From: a virus
Direction: 5' to 3' (one strand)
DNA: 64,000 bases
Virus record (IMG/VR): IMGVR_UViG_3300028115_001726
Coordinates: 1-64,000 of that record
Shown here: piece after piece, positions 18,156 to 26,594 of the stretch
Numbering within the stretch: position 1 is the first letter of the stretch
Layout: each line of letters opens with the position of its first letter
The notes under the pieces: generated by a model
What the model saw: the letters and a program-made list of their open reading frames with translations, nothing else
Told to the model about the DNA's origin: nothing
The model's database searches: none
Translations under genes and position numbers: made by a program

Positions 18156-19640
18156 ATGGCATACATAATTAATAGATATAGTGGGGCGCAGTTAACAACT
18201 GTCGAGGATGGCACAGTTGATGATACAACTGAAATTAAACTAATTGGTAAAAACTACGCAGGTTACGGCGAACAACAAAACGAAAATTTTTTGTTTTTAT
18301 TAGAAAATTTTTCAGGAACTAACGCACCAACAAAAGCACTTACAGGTATGCTGTGGTATGACGCTACATCTGAACGTATTAGAGTGTATGACGGCACACA
18401 ATACAAAACAGTAAGCGGAGCAGAAGTATCAGCAAATCAACCAACTGGATTATCCGAAGGCGATTTGTGGTGGAATACAACAACAAATCAATTGTATGCT
18501 AAAAATGCCAACGACGAATATAACCTAATTGGACCACAATCAACATCATCAGGTACAACAGAAATGCGTACCTTAGATTTAATTGATTCAACACAAAACA
18601 AAAGAGAAGTGATTGTTTCCTACAATAATGATGAAATAATTGCTATAATTTCAAGAAACGAATTTACTCCACAAGTTTCACAACCAGATGTTACAGGATG
18701 GTCATATACAGAATATCCTACAATAAAATCAGGTATTACATTACGAGCAGTTGATAATGATGGTGTATCAGGTGTTGATTCAACAGGTGAAACTAATCTG
18801 TATTGGGGATCGGCAAGTAATGCTCTTAGACTTGGTGGATATTTAGCAAGTGATTATTTAAGATCAAGTAGTTTACCAAATCCGTTCCCAGAAATAAATT
18901 TTGGTGATGCTGGATTTACTATTGGTAATGGTACAGACATAAGACACTTTATTGATGCTGATGGTCAGACTCCAGTAATTAAATTAAACAACAATATACT
19001 AAACATTAGAGATAGTGGAGATTCTGATCAGTTTACTATTACTAATTCAGCTATATTTCCTGTTACCAGATCAACTAATAATTTAGGCGGCCCAATAAAC
19101 GAATTTGCTAATGTTTATGCTGACACATTTACTGGAACTGCTACACAAGCAAGTACTTTAAATGTAAATGGAGTATTTAGAGCAGCAGCAACTACTGCGG
19201 ATCCTAACACTGTAGCAGCTAGAGACGGCAGCGGAAACTTGGTAGCAAACATATTTACTGGTACTGCTACTCAAGCACGTTATGCTGATTTAGCTGAAAA
19301 ATATACAACTGGTGAAACTGAACTAGAACCAGGCACAGCAGTAGCAGTAATAGCTGATGACTGTTGCGAAGTAGGTCCTGCTAAGTCTAGCGATATATGT
19401 ATAGGTGTAGTATCAACAGATCCTGCTATTATGATGAATAGTGAAGCCGAAGGTCAATATATTGCCCTTAAAGGTCGTGTTCCAGTTAAAGTCGAAGGAC
19501 CAGTCAAAAAAGGACAAGCAATATTTGCTTGGGATAACGGAATTTGTAAAACTGTTGCTACTAGTGCGCTAGTAGGTGTTGCTCTTGAATCTAACGACGA
19601 CGAATCAATTAAACTTGTTGAGTGCGTTTTAAAAGTATAA
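18156..19640 (+). CDS. Tail-fibre protein, third paralogue with DLAEKY-type C-terminal domain
   Basis: This 494-residue fibre repeats the shared head (LIGKNYAGYGEQQNENF, LENF, MLWYDAT, RVYDGTQY, GDLWWN). Its C-terminal 115 residues differ from the siblings: after a G-T-A-T-Q-A repeat linker comes DLAEKY (near 379), EPGTAVAV and ALKGRVPVKVEG. This module is frequent at the ends of marine phage fibres and recalls peptidase-G2-like self-processing domains. I cannot confirm catalytic residues, so processing is only a possibility. It has its own late promoter and AAGG ribosome site, which allows expression independent of the two preceding fibre genes. Confidence 0.85.
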   Translation: MAYIINRYSGAQLTTVEDGTVDDTTEIKLIGKNYAGYGEQQNENFLFLLENFSGTNAPTKALTGMLWYDATSERIRVYDGTQYKTVSGAEVSANQPTGLSEGDLWWNTTTNQLYAKNANDEYNLIGPQSTSSGTTEMRTLDLIDSTQNKREVIVSYNNDEIIAIISRNEFTPQVSQPDVTGWSYTEYPTIKSGITLRAVDNDGVSGVDSTGETNLYWGSASNALRLGGYLASDYLRSSSLPNPFPEINFGDAGFTIGNGTDIRHFIDADGQTPVIKLNNNILNIRDSGDSDQFTITNSAIFPVTRSTNNLGGPINEFANVYADTFTGTATQASTLNVNGVFRAAATTADPNTVAARDGSGNLVANIFTGTATQARYADLAEKYTTGETELEPGTAVAVIADDCCEVGPAKSSDICIGVVSTDPAIMMNSEAEGQYIALKGRVPVKVEGPVKKGQAIFAWDNGICKTVATSALVGVALESNDDESIKLVECVLKV

Positions 19641-19643
19641 ATA
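19636..19643 (+). promoter_or_regulatory. T4-like late promoter TATAAATA (perfect)
   Basis: This exact TATAAATA overlaps the stop codon of the preceding fibre gene. The next gene starts at 19671 with AGGAG at 19661-19665, five bases from the ATG. Confidence 0.75.
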
Positions 19644-19670
19644 CACAAGTATTATTAAATAGGAGTTAGC

Positions 19671-20594
19671 ATGGCAGTAGGTGATATAATCTCTGTTGCG
19701 AGATACAATATTATGCAAGACAGAGCTAATAAAGTTCTCGGAGTTGGAGGCGGTTCCTACGGAGAAACATTTGGGTATGGACAAGCAGTAGCAAGCTCAA
19801 GTTTGCCAACAAATGTAGCAACCAATCCAACAGTGGTTAATTCTACACATATGCAGAATTTAAAAACAGATATTGTAAAAGCATATGTCCACCAACAAAA
19901 TACATTACCTACGTTAACTGATATTTCTACTTCTGATGATATAACGGACGCTGTATACGTTGAATATGAAACAGCATCAACAAGAATTGAAACAGATCAT
20001 TTGTTATATAATATTGCCCAAATGACTGTGCCGGAAGCAAAGTTAAGCGTAACAAGAACTACACAATGGGGAGCACCAGGACTACCGACTATTATACACG
20101 AATGGTCAGTAACATGGACAGATAGAGATCATCTAAGGGCATTTTTTAATTCAGGCGGAGAAGTAAGAACTAGAGCGAGTATTACTGGCGGCTCTGGTAC
20201 AAAAACTACTAATTGGAAAAACATGTTATCAACAGTTGGAACTGTAAAGTTTAGTTACACTGATACAGTAGCAACAGCAGGCACAGATTATAATATTGGC
20301 GCATATGACTTGACAGCAGGCGGCAGTTATGTTAATATATGGTATTACGAACCAGGAGCAGGTGCTTACGAAAACAATAACATTACATACAAAGCAAAAT
20401 TAAATTCAGCAGGAAATATAATAACATTCCGTGTTGAATATACAGATGGCGATGCTATACCACCAGGAGATGGCACACCAGGAGTAGACGAACCAGTAGA
20501 AGGTACGTTTAATAGCATTGTTGAGCAACAAAGAGCAACCGGTTCTTATGTAGAGGTACCAACTCCTAATTATAGTAATATCTTGACAATCTAA
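19671..20594 (+). CDS. Fibre-type structural protein
   Basis: This 307-residue protein begins with MAVGDIISVARYN, a start seen in small tail or fibre proteins of marine T4-like phages. The N-terminal 80 residues are probably an attachment segment. The C-terminal half (from about DHLRAFFNSGGEVR) is a beta-rich domain ending TPGVDEPVEGTFNS. The same domain recurs in the next gene (AWLNAGGFITFRADLTGG ... DEAVGGTLTS), so the two arose by duplication. A perfect late promoter and a strong AGGAG site precede it, so late high-level expression as a virion component is expected. No enzymatic motif is visible. Confidence 0.7.
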   Translation: MAVGDIISVARYNIMQDRANKVLGVGGGSYGETFGYGQAVASSSLPTNVATNPTVVNSTHMQNLKTDIVKAYVHQQNTLPTLTDISTSDDITDAVYVEYETASTRIETDHLLYNIAQMTVPEAKLSVTRTTQWGAPGLPTIIHEWSVTWTDRDHLRAFFNSGGEVRTRASITGGSGTKTTNWKNMLSTVGTVKFSYTDTVATAGTDYNIGAYDLTAGGSYVNIWYYEPGAGAYENNNITYKAKLNSAGNIITFRVEYTDGDAIPPGDGTPGVDEPVEGTFNSIVEQQRATGSYVEVPTPNYSNILTI

Positions 20595-20603
20595 GGATAA
20601 TTT

Positions 20604-21653
20604 ATGGCATTACCAGTATCAGTAGGCGCAACAATATTAGCAGCAGAATATAATGAACTACGTGATCCGGTAGATTCTATATACACAAGCCAATGGTACC
20701 AAACTGCTTTTTCTAGTGATGTTACAGCCGATGTTGATAGTGTAACAGAACAACAATTATTTAACTTATATATCGATCTTCAATCTTTATATGTCCATAT
20801 GTATGGATCTTTAAGTGCAGATTTTAGACCTCCAGCTGTTGGACAAAAAATTGGTGCTGACGAATCATTAGATTACAATCAGGCAACCGGAGCAGAAACT
20901 GCTGTATCGAATTCCGCACTTATGGGATTCAATGATTATAACACTGTAAAAATTGATATTGAAAATTTTGATCTTACTGCTCATTTAAACTATCCTACAG
21001 GTAATTTTACTCCAGGAAGCACACTAACAAATCAACGAACTACAGCATGGGGCAATACAAGCACAACAGACGATATCTATCATATTGTTGAAATTGAATT
21101 TGCTAATGGAGCAGATCAAGAAGCTGCTTGGCTAAATGCTGGAGGGTTTATAACTTTTAGAGCAGATTTAACCGGCGGCACAGTTGGTACAGTGGGTACT
21201 AAAGATGACGATTGGCAGACATTGCTCAATGCTATGGGTGTTATATATGTTGATAAAAATGGATCTAGTTCTTCTAACTTTGCCGGCACTAATTACAATG
21301 TTGGAATAAGTGACTTAGGAAGTGGATATTCTTTAATTTATGAAAAAGCAGGATCCGGCGCATACGATGACAACAACTATAGAATATACGGAACTAGAGT
21401 GTCTGCTGGTGTGTATAGATTTAGAATAAGGTTTTATGACGGAGATACAGGGACAGGCGATCTAGGCGGCGCCGGTACAGGAACACCTGTTGATGAGGCA
21501 GTTGGAGGCACTTTAACTAGCCGTATTCAACCACATACGCCTGACAGTGGATTTATTTGGGATAGCACAACTTACACAGCATGTTCGGTTACTCAGGTAA
21601 ATTATTCAACAGTTTATAGCCTAGCTAACAATCCAACTAGTGTTCCCACTTGA
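20604..21653 (+). CDS. Fibre-type structural protein, paralogue of preceding gene
   Basis: This 349-residue protein follows 9 nt after its paralogue, with AAGGATAA as ribosome site. Residues 1-120 form a head different from the paralogue (SVGATILAAEYNELRDP). The rest is the shared beta domain: NAGGFITFRADLTGG, YEKAGSGAYDDNN and FRIRFYDGDTG. The protein is rich in Gly, Thr and Tyr, with no membrane segment or catalytic residues. Its stop codon TGA lies inside the -35 box of the next promoter, marking the end of the virion block. It is likely a minor fibre, whisker or decoration protein. Confidence 0.7.
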   Translation: MALPVSVGATILAAEYNELRDPVDSIYTSQWYQTAFSSDVTADVDSVTEQQLFNLYIDLQSLYVHMYGSLSADFRPPAVGQKIGADESLDYNQATGAETAVSNSALMGFNDYNTVKIDIENFDLTAHLNYPTGNFTPGSTLTNQRTTAWGNTSTTDDIYHIVEIEFANGADQEAAWLNAGGFITFRADLTGGTVGTVGTKDDDWQTLLNAMGVIYVDKNGSSSSNFAGTNYNVGISDLGSGYSLIYEKAGSGAYDDNNYRIYGTRVSAGVYRFRIRFYDGDTGTGDLGGAGTGTPVDEAVGGTLTSRIQPHTPDSGFIWDSTTYTACSVTQVNYSTVYSLANNPTSVPT

Positions 21654-21678
21654 CAAATAGTTTATATTCGTGTATTAT
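21650..21678 (+). promoter_or_regulatory. Sigma70-type promoter opening the accessory island
   Basis: TTGACA (21650-21655), a 17-nt spacer and TATTAT (21673-21678) form a near-perfect bacterial housekeeping promoter. A 6-bp inverted repeat with a 4-nt loop (21676-21681 with 21686-21691) covers the -10 end and the predicted start point and could be an operator. The first gene starts at 21705, preceded by GGAG (21694-21697). Confidence 0.75.
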
Positions 21679-21704
21679 TACAGTAGTAATATCGGAGTAT
21701 ACGA

Positions 21705-22049
21705 ATGGACGAAAGACTTGAAAAGGCTTTAGATTTTAGTAATTATATGATTACACTAGATAATCAAAAAAGGTTACTTAAAGAAAAATATCAAGAAGAT
21801 TTAATGTATTATCACAATGGTGGTACATTTACAGCTACAAAGGAATTGATAACATTTTGTTCTTCCATGGAGTCATCTCAGCAAGAAGAAATAATTCTAA
21901 CAGATGATAATAATATTCCAATAAAAGTTACAACACAAGAATTTTTAGATGGAATACGTGATACATATTTCCAAGCAAGTAACAAGTACTATGTTGAATT
22001 TGATAAATTAATATCAAACAGAACAGTAGAAGGTATTATAGATTTATGA
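21705..22049 (+). CDS. Conserved T4-like phage protein of unknown function
   Basis: This 114-residue acidic protein is mostly alpha-helical by appearance (LEKALDFSNYMITLDNQKR, KEKYQEDLMYY). I recognise it as a conserved hypothetical of marine T4-like phages, usually near tail genes, with the pattern ALDFSNY...NGGTF...LI.F...NIP..V.....F. There is no known catalytic motif. It is the first gene behind the sigma70-type promoter, has a good GGAG site 7 nt before the ATG, and overlaps the next gene by 4 nt. This suggests co-transcription with the glycosyltransferase-like genes. Its function is unknown. Confidence 0.7.
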   Translation: MDERLEKALDFSNYMITLDNQKRLLKEKYQEDLMYYHNGGTFTATKELITFCSSMESSQQEEIILTDDNNIPIKVTTQEFLDGIRDTYFQASNKYYVEFDKLISNRTVEGIIDL

Positions 22050-22888
22050 GCAGAGGTGCTCTATTAATAGCAAGAAATAATTCTCAAGTTGATTACGTTA
22101 AACAAGCAATTTTTTGTGCTGAAAAAATACAACAGCATTTAAATATTCCTGTTACGTTATTGACAGATAATGTTTCCTATATGGAAAAAACTTATAGCAA
22201 TAAAATACAAGTGTTTGATAATGTTATTGCTTTACAAAACGAAAAAGCAAAAAGTTATAAAAAATACAGAGACGGTATTTTCCAAGAATATAAATTAGAA
22301 TGGAAAAACACAAGTCGTAACGTTGCTTATGACGTAACTCCATATGACGAAACATTATTAATGGATACTGATTACATCTTAGCAAATAATGTGTTAACAA
22401 ATTGTTTTAAACAAAACAACGATTTAATGATGTATAACATGGCTACTGATCTAGCCGGATGGCGTGATTTTTCCGAGTTTAGCCATATTTCACCAAATGG
22501 AATAGACTTTTATTGGGCAACTATTGTATTTTTTAGAAAAACGAAAGTAAATAAAATATTTTTTGATCTTGTAGGACATATTAAAGATAATTGGTATCAT
22601 TATAAAGTTGTTTATAAAATTATGAATCCAACGTTTAGGAATGATTTTGCTTTTAGTATAGCTGCTCATATCATGAACGGATATATGAGGAACAATTTTG
22701 TAACGCCATTACCTGGTAAAAAATATGTAAGTCTTGATAATGATATTTGTATTGGTATAGATAATAATAAATTTAATTTTTTAGTACAAAAAGAAGCCAG
22801 TGCTGATTATTTTCCTGTGTCTACTAAAGAACAAAATGTACATATAATGAATAAGTTTAGTTTAAACAGGATAATCGATGAGTCTTAA
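22046..22888 (+). CDS. Putative GT-A-fold glycosyltransferase
   Basis: This 280-residue protein starts with a Rossmann-like strand (ALLIARNN), then helices and a strand ending in LLMDTDY, whose D-T-D at residues 107-109 matches the metal/nucleotide-sugar DxD motif of GT-A transferases. The layout (N-terminal nucleotide-binding half, DxD near residue 108, aromatic C-terminal half) fits a GT8-like enzyme of usual length. It is related to the next gene (similar length, DSD at 90-92). ATGA overlap with the preceding gene and 11-nt overlap with the next indicate one operon. Donor and acceptor sugars are unknown; surface or virion glycosylation is an inference. Confidence 0.6.
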   Translation: MSRGALLIARNNSQVDYVKQAIFCAEKIQQHLNIPVTLLTDNVSYMEKTYSNKIQVFDNVIALQNEKAKSYKKYRDGIFQEYKLEWKNTSRNVAYDVTPYDETLLMDTDYILANNVLTNCFKQNNDLMMYNMATDLAGWRDFSEFSHISPNGIDFYWATIVFFRKTKVNKIFFDLVGHIKDNWYHYKVVYKIMNPTFRNDFAFSIAAHIMNGYMRNNFVTPLPGKKYVSLDNDICIGIDNNKFNFLVQKEASADYFPVSTKEQNVHIMNKFSLNRIIDES

Positions 22889-23720
22889 TTTTACAATATT
22901 TGCGCAAAATAGCACACACGATTATGTTCAGCAGGCATGTCTAGCAGCTATGAGTATAAAGTTGACCAATCCAACCTCTAAGATTGCGTTAATTACCAAT
23001 GATGATGTACCTAAAAAATATCAACATCTTTTTGAACATATTGTTCCTATTCCTTTTGACGATGCCAGTAGTAACAGCGAATGGAAAGTTGAAAATAGAT
23101 GGAAGATATATCATGCTTGTCCGTTTGAAGAAAGTGCTGTAATTGACAGCGATGTTTTAATTTTAAGTAATTTAGATCATTGGCAAAGTGTATTACAAAA
23201 ACACGATTTATACTTTGTAAATCATGTAAAAACATATAGAGGCACAACAGCAGACAACATTTATTATAGAAAAGCATTTAGAAATCATAATTTGCCAAAT
23301 TTGTATGCTGGGTTTCATTATTTTAAAAAATCAAAATTTGCGCATCAATTTTATAAATGGTTAGAACTAGTAATGAATAATTGGGAATTATTCTATGGAC
23401 AATATGCTGGAGGAAAATATTTTCAAAAATGGCCTAGTATTGATGTGAGTGCGGCAATTGTAACAAAAATTCTTAATTGCGAAAATAAAATTACAAATAC
23501 TATTGACTATCCTACAATAACACACATGAAATTAAGGAATCAAGGTTGGAAAAAACTTCATGTTGAATCTTGGCAGGCACAAGTTGGAACATATTTTAAT
23601 AATGATTGTAAATTAAAAATAGGTAATTATTCTCAAACAGGAATTTTTCATTACACTGAAAAAACTTTTTGTAATAAAGAAATTATTAAAACATATGAAA
23701 ATAAATTAGGAATAAAATGA
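22878..23720 (+). CDS. Putative GT-A-fold glycosyltransferase, paralogue
   Basis: This 280-residue protein begins FTIFAQN..HDYVQQACL, the same layout as the preceding gene (ALLIARNN..VDYVKQAIF), so the two are probable duplicates. The strand SAVIDSDVLIL gives D-S-D at residues 90-92, the expected metal-binding motif. Later aromatic segments (NLYAGFHYFKK and FYGQYAGGKYF) are typical of acceptor-side regions in phage glycosyltransferases. The base composition is very AT-rich. It overlaps the genes on both sides. Sugar specificity cannot be read. Confidence 0.6.
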   Translation: MSLNFTIFAQNSTHDYVQQACLAAMSIKLTNPTSKIALITNDDVPKKYQHLFEHIVPIPFDDASSNSEWKVENRWKIYHACPFEESAVIDSDVLILSNLDHWQSVLQKHDLYFVNHVKTYRGTTADNIYYRKAFRNHNLPNLYAGFHYFKKSKFAHQFYKWLELVMNNWELFYGQYAGGKYFQKWPSIDVSAAIVTKILNCENKITNTIDYPTITHMKLRNQGWKKLHVESWQAQVGTYFNNDCKLKIGNYSQTGIFHYTEKTFCNKEIIKTYENKLGIK

Positions 23721-24283
23721 TAAACGGAGTTATTACAGAAAGATATATTTACTTTGACGAAATTGGAAATATACTTAAAATTTCAAATAATAACAATGAC
23801 GAAGGACAATATTTAAAAACAAGTATAGAAGATGTTTGGGATATTATGTCTGGTATAAAAACTATGGATTCTTTTTTTGTTATTTTTGATTCAGTACAAA
23901 AAAAGCATATTATTAAAAGTAGATTTGTTGAAGATGAAATTAAATTTGACATAAACGATCAAATTTATAAAATTCCAAAAACAAAAATAGACAGACCTGA
24001 TCTAACTATAAAACAAAATGTGATAAAAAAACAGTGGGATATAGAGTTAGATCCTATGTTAGATGAAAACATTAAGAATAGGAAGTTAATTTTTTCTGCT
24101 GCTTATAATTTTAGCGTATGTGGAAAGAACGATCCTCATAACCTGTATCAATATTTTCAAATTGATTTAAATAACATAAAATCAATACCTTTTATTAGCG
24201 ATTACGAACTTGACATAGATTCTGTAAGCGTATATACTACAAAGAGATTAGATACATATTACCACGAGGTTATCAATGACTAA
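23717..24283 (+). CDS. Unknown phage protein
   Basis: This 188-residue protein is rich in Ile, Asp, Asn and Lys. It starts with a short beta-hairpin-like repeat (YIYFDEIGNILKISNN) and has a central stretch alternating charged and hydrophobic residues. I do not recognise a family with confidence. The opening resembles a conserved hypothetical near tail fibres in marine T4-like phages. It overlaps the upstream glycosyltransferase gene by 4 nt and the downstream one by 8 nt, so it is co-expressed with sugar-transfer genes. There are no signal peptide, membrane segments or catalytic motif. Confidence 0.55.
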   Translation: MINGVITERYIYFDEIGNILKISNNNNDEGQYLKTSIEDVWDIMSGIKTMDSFFVIFDSVQKKHIIKSRFVEDEIKFDINDQIYKIPKTKIDRPDLTIKQNVIKKQWDIELDPMLDENIKNRKLIFSAAYNFSVCGKNDPHNLYQYFQIDLNNIKSIPFISDYELDIDSVSVYTTKRLDTYYHEVIND

Positions 24284-25208
24284 ATTTAGAGTGTTAGACT
24301 ATGACATTATTTACTTGAGCTATGACGAGCCTAATGCTGAAAAAAATTATGCTGATTTGTGTAGTAAAATACCTTGGGCTAAACGTGTACACGGAGTTGA
24401 AGGCAGTGACGCCGCACACAAAGCATGTGCTGAGTTAAGTGAAACTGATAGATTTATTACAATTGATGGTGATAACATTATTAATAAAGAGTTTCTTGCT
24501 AAAGAGTTTGATTTAGAATCACACGAAGATGCGCATTGGAATAAAGAAGCAAAGTTAGAAGATTGTGTAATTAGCTGGAGTGCTAGAAATACTATTAACA
24601 ATCTAATGTATGGCAACGGCGGCATTAAATGTTGGCCTAAGGAAAAAGTATTAAGTATGCGTACACACGAAAATGCTGATCCTAGTAATATTCATGCGCA
24701 AGTTGACTTTTGTTGGGATATTGAATATATTCAAATGAATAGTTGTTATAGCACAATTATGAATAACGCAACTCCACATCAAGCATGGCGTGCTGGATTT
24801 AGAGAAGGTGTTAAAATGGCACTTGACAGAGGTATGCGTGTAAATAAAGAAGATTTTTTAAAAAATCATTGGAAAAATTTACATAGATTATATATTTGGC
24901 TTATGGTTGGCGCCGATGTTGAAAATGGAAGATGGGCAATTTATGGAGCAAGAGAAGGTTTGTACAAAACTATGTGTACAGATTGGGACTTTGTAAATGT
25001 CCGTGATTTTAAATGGTTAAATGAATATTGGGACGCTAAAACTGATTTAGTAGAAGAAGATATAGAATACTATTCACAAGAATTAGGGGATAAACTCATT
25101 AACGAATTAGAACTTCCAATAGCTGTTGATCCGTTAGATGCTACGCAAAGCAATTTTTTCAAGACTGTTTATGTTAATCAGCCTAGAAATCCAAAAAAAG
25201 GAACATAA
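24276..25208 (+). CDS. Glycosyltransferase-like protein (YDI-YLSYDEPNA family)
   Basis: This 310-residue protein starts with YDIIYLSYDEPNAEKNY and continues with AKRVHGVEG and FITIDGDNI, giving a D-G-D at residues 64-66 in the place of a GT-A DxD motif. The C-terminal half of the gene at 55072 has the same signature (YDIVFISYKEPNADKNY, AKRVHGVKG, WIVDGD, NPINDLIYGYGG), so the two are paralogues. I know this family as an uncharacterised one in marine T4-like phages. A nucleotide-sugar transferase is the best guess from fold cues only. Its stop codon directly abuts the start of the first radical-SAM gene. Confidence 0.6.
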   Translation: MTKFRVLDYDIIYLSYDEPNAEKNYADLCSKIPWAKRVHGVEGSDAAHKACAELSETDRFITIDGDNIINKEFLAKEFDLESHEDAHWNKEAKLEDCVISWSARNTINNLMYGNGGIKCWPKEKVLSMRTHENADPSNIHAQVDFCWDIEYIQMNSCYSTIMNNATPHQAWRAGFREGVKMALDRGMRVNKEDFLKNHWKNLHRLYIWLMVGADVENGRWAIYGAREGLYKTMCTDWDFVNVRDFKWLNEYWDAKTDLVEEDIEYYSQELGDKLINELELPIAVDPLDATQSNFFKTVYVNQPRNPKKGT

Positions 25209-26594
25209 ATGTCTTTTGAAAAAGAAAAAACAAAATATGTAAATGATATAACAACACGACATTTTTCTCCTACATTTTGTTTTGCTAAATGGTATCACAC
25301 AACAATATATTTACAAACGGGTGAAACACATAGTTGTTATCACCCTGCTCCTCATGCTATTGACGTTGATGAGCTCTTTACTAATCCAAGTGCTTTACAT
25401 AATACTAAACACAAAAAACAAGAACGTAAAGAGATGTTAGAAGGTAAGCAATGTGTTGGCTGTAACTATTGCTGGAACGTAGAAAACATGGGTCCTGATT
25501 TTGTTAGTGATAGACATATTCGCAGTGGCAGTATTTACAATGAAGAACGGTTAAATGAAGTAAAGTTAAAACCTTGGGACTTTAATGTTAATCCTGAATA
25601 CATTGAAATTTCATTTGGTAATGAGTGTAACTTTAGATGTGGGTATTGTCATCCTAAAGCAAGCAGCAGGTACTACAACGAAATACGGCAACACGGTCCG
25701 TATGACATGGTTAAAAATCATAGATGCGATGTAGATTGGTTTCGTGTATACGAAGAAGATAGCAATCCGTATGTACGTGCGTGGTGGAAGTGGTGGCCTG
25801 AAGTTAGCAAGACACTAAACATTTTGCGTGTTACTGGCGGAGAGCCTACAATACAAAAAAGCACATATAGACTGTTTGACGAACTTGAGAAAGATCCAAA
25901 GCCAAATCTTGAATTAAATGTAAACAGTAACTTAGGAGGTAAAGAACGTCAATTAGCAAAATTTACCGACAGTGTAAATAGTTTACTTTCGCAAAACAAA
26001 ATTAAACAGTTTAAATTGTTTACTAGTGTTGACACCTGGAATCAACGAGCTGAGTACATAAGAGATGGATTAGATTTAGAAGTATTTGAAAGGAATCTTG
26101 ATTATTTCCTTACTAACACTACAGCACCAGTAACTTTTATGATTACTTTTAATATTTTTAGTGTAACAACATTTCAAACATTGTTAGAAAAAATATTAGA
26201 ATGGCGAGCAAAATATAATGATGTAAATAGCGGACGCTGGCAACGTATACATTTTGATACTCCATATTTAAAAGAACCTTTACAATACGATATTAATATT
26301 TTACCAAAAGAACAATATATGCCTTATATGGAAAGCCATTTACAGTTTATTCAAGATAATCTTAAAGAAGGCAGTAAAACACATTTTAGTACAATGGAAT
26401 ATGAAAAATTTAGACGTGTTGTAAGCTATATGAAAACTACAGAATACGATGTGAATAAAATACGTGAAGGACGCCGAGATTTTTATAACTTTTTTAAAGA
26501 ACAAGATCGAAGACGTAATGTAGATTTTGAATTAAGTTTTCCAGAAATGTCTGACTTCTTTACGTTATGTAAGGAAGTTAATGGAACCTTCTAA
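25209..26594 (+). CDS. Radical SAM protein, N-terminal twitch class (divergent)
   Basis: This 461-residue protein is the first of the radical-SAM array. The [4Fe-4S]/SAM motif CNFRCGYC (C140, C144, C147) is followed by GGEP at 210-213, which contacts SAM. The N-terminal 100 residues carry a second Cys-rich module (C24, C43, C82, C85, C88) like the N-terminal twitch module of phage radical-SAM proteins, presumably an auxiliary cluster site. Here the usual F-C..P-W and C-C pairs are altered to FCFAKW and SCYH, making it the outlier of its class. Radical SAM enzymes make 5'-deoxyadenosyl radicals to modify peptides, sugars or nucleotides; the substrate here is unknown. ATG lies directly after the upstream stop. 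Confidence 0.85.
   Translation: MSFEKEKTKYVNDITTRHFSPTFCFAKWYHTTIYLQTGETHSCYHPAPHAIDVDELFTNPSALHNTKHKKQERKEMLEGKQCVGCNYCWNVENMGPDFVSDRHIRSGSIYNEERLNEVKLKPWDFNVNPEYIEISFGNECNFRCGYCHPKASSRYYNEIRQHGPYDMVKNHRCDVDWFRVYEEDSNPYVRAWWKWWPEVSKTLNILRVTGGEPTIQKSTYRLFDELEKDPKPNLELNVNSNLGGKERQLAKFTDSVNSLLSQNKIKQFKLFTSVDTWNQRAEYIRDGLDLEVFERNLDYFLTNTTAPVTFMITFNIFSVTTFQTLLEKILEWRAKYNDVNSGRWQRIHFDTPYLKEPLQYDINILPKEQYMPYMESHLQFIQDNLKEGSKTHFSTMEYEKFRRVVSYMKTTEYDVNKIREGRRDFYNFFKEQDRRRNVDFELSFPEMSDFFTLCKEVNGTF

Noticed and set aside
20583-20603. Sigma70 promoter at TTGACA 20583 before the gene at 20604
   Set aside because: No -10 box exists at the right distance; the hexamer is part of the preceding coding sequence.
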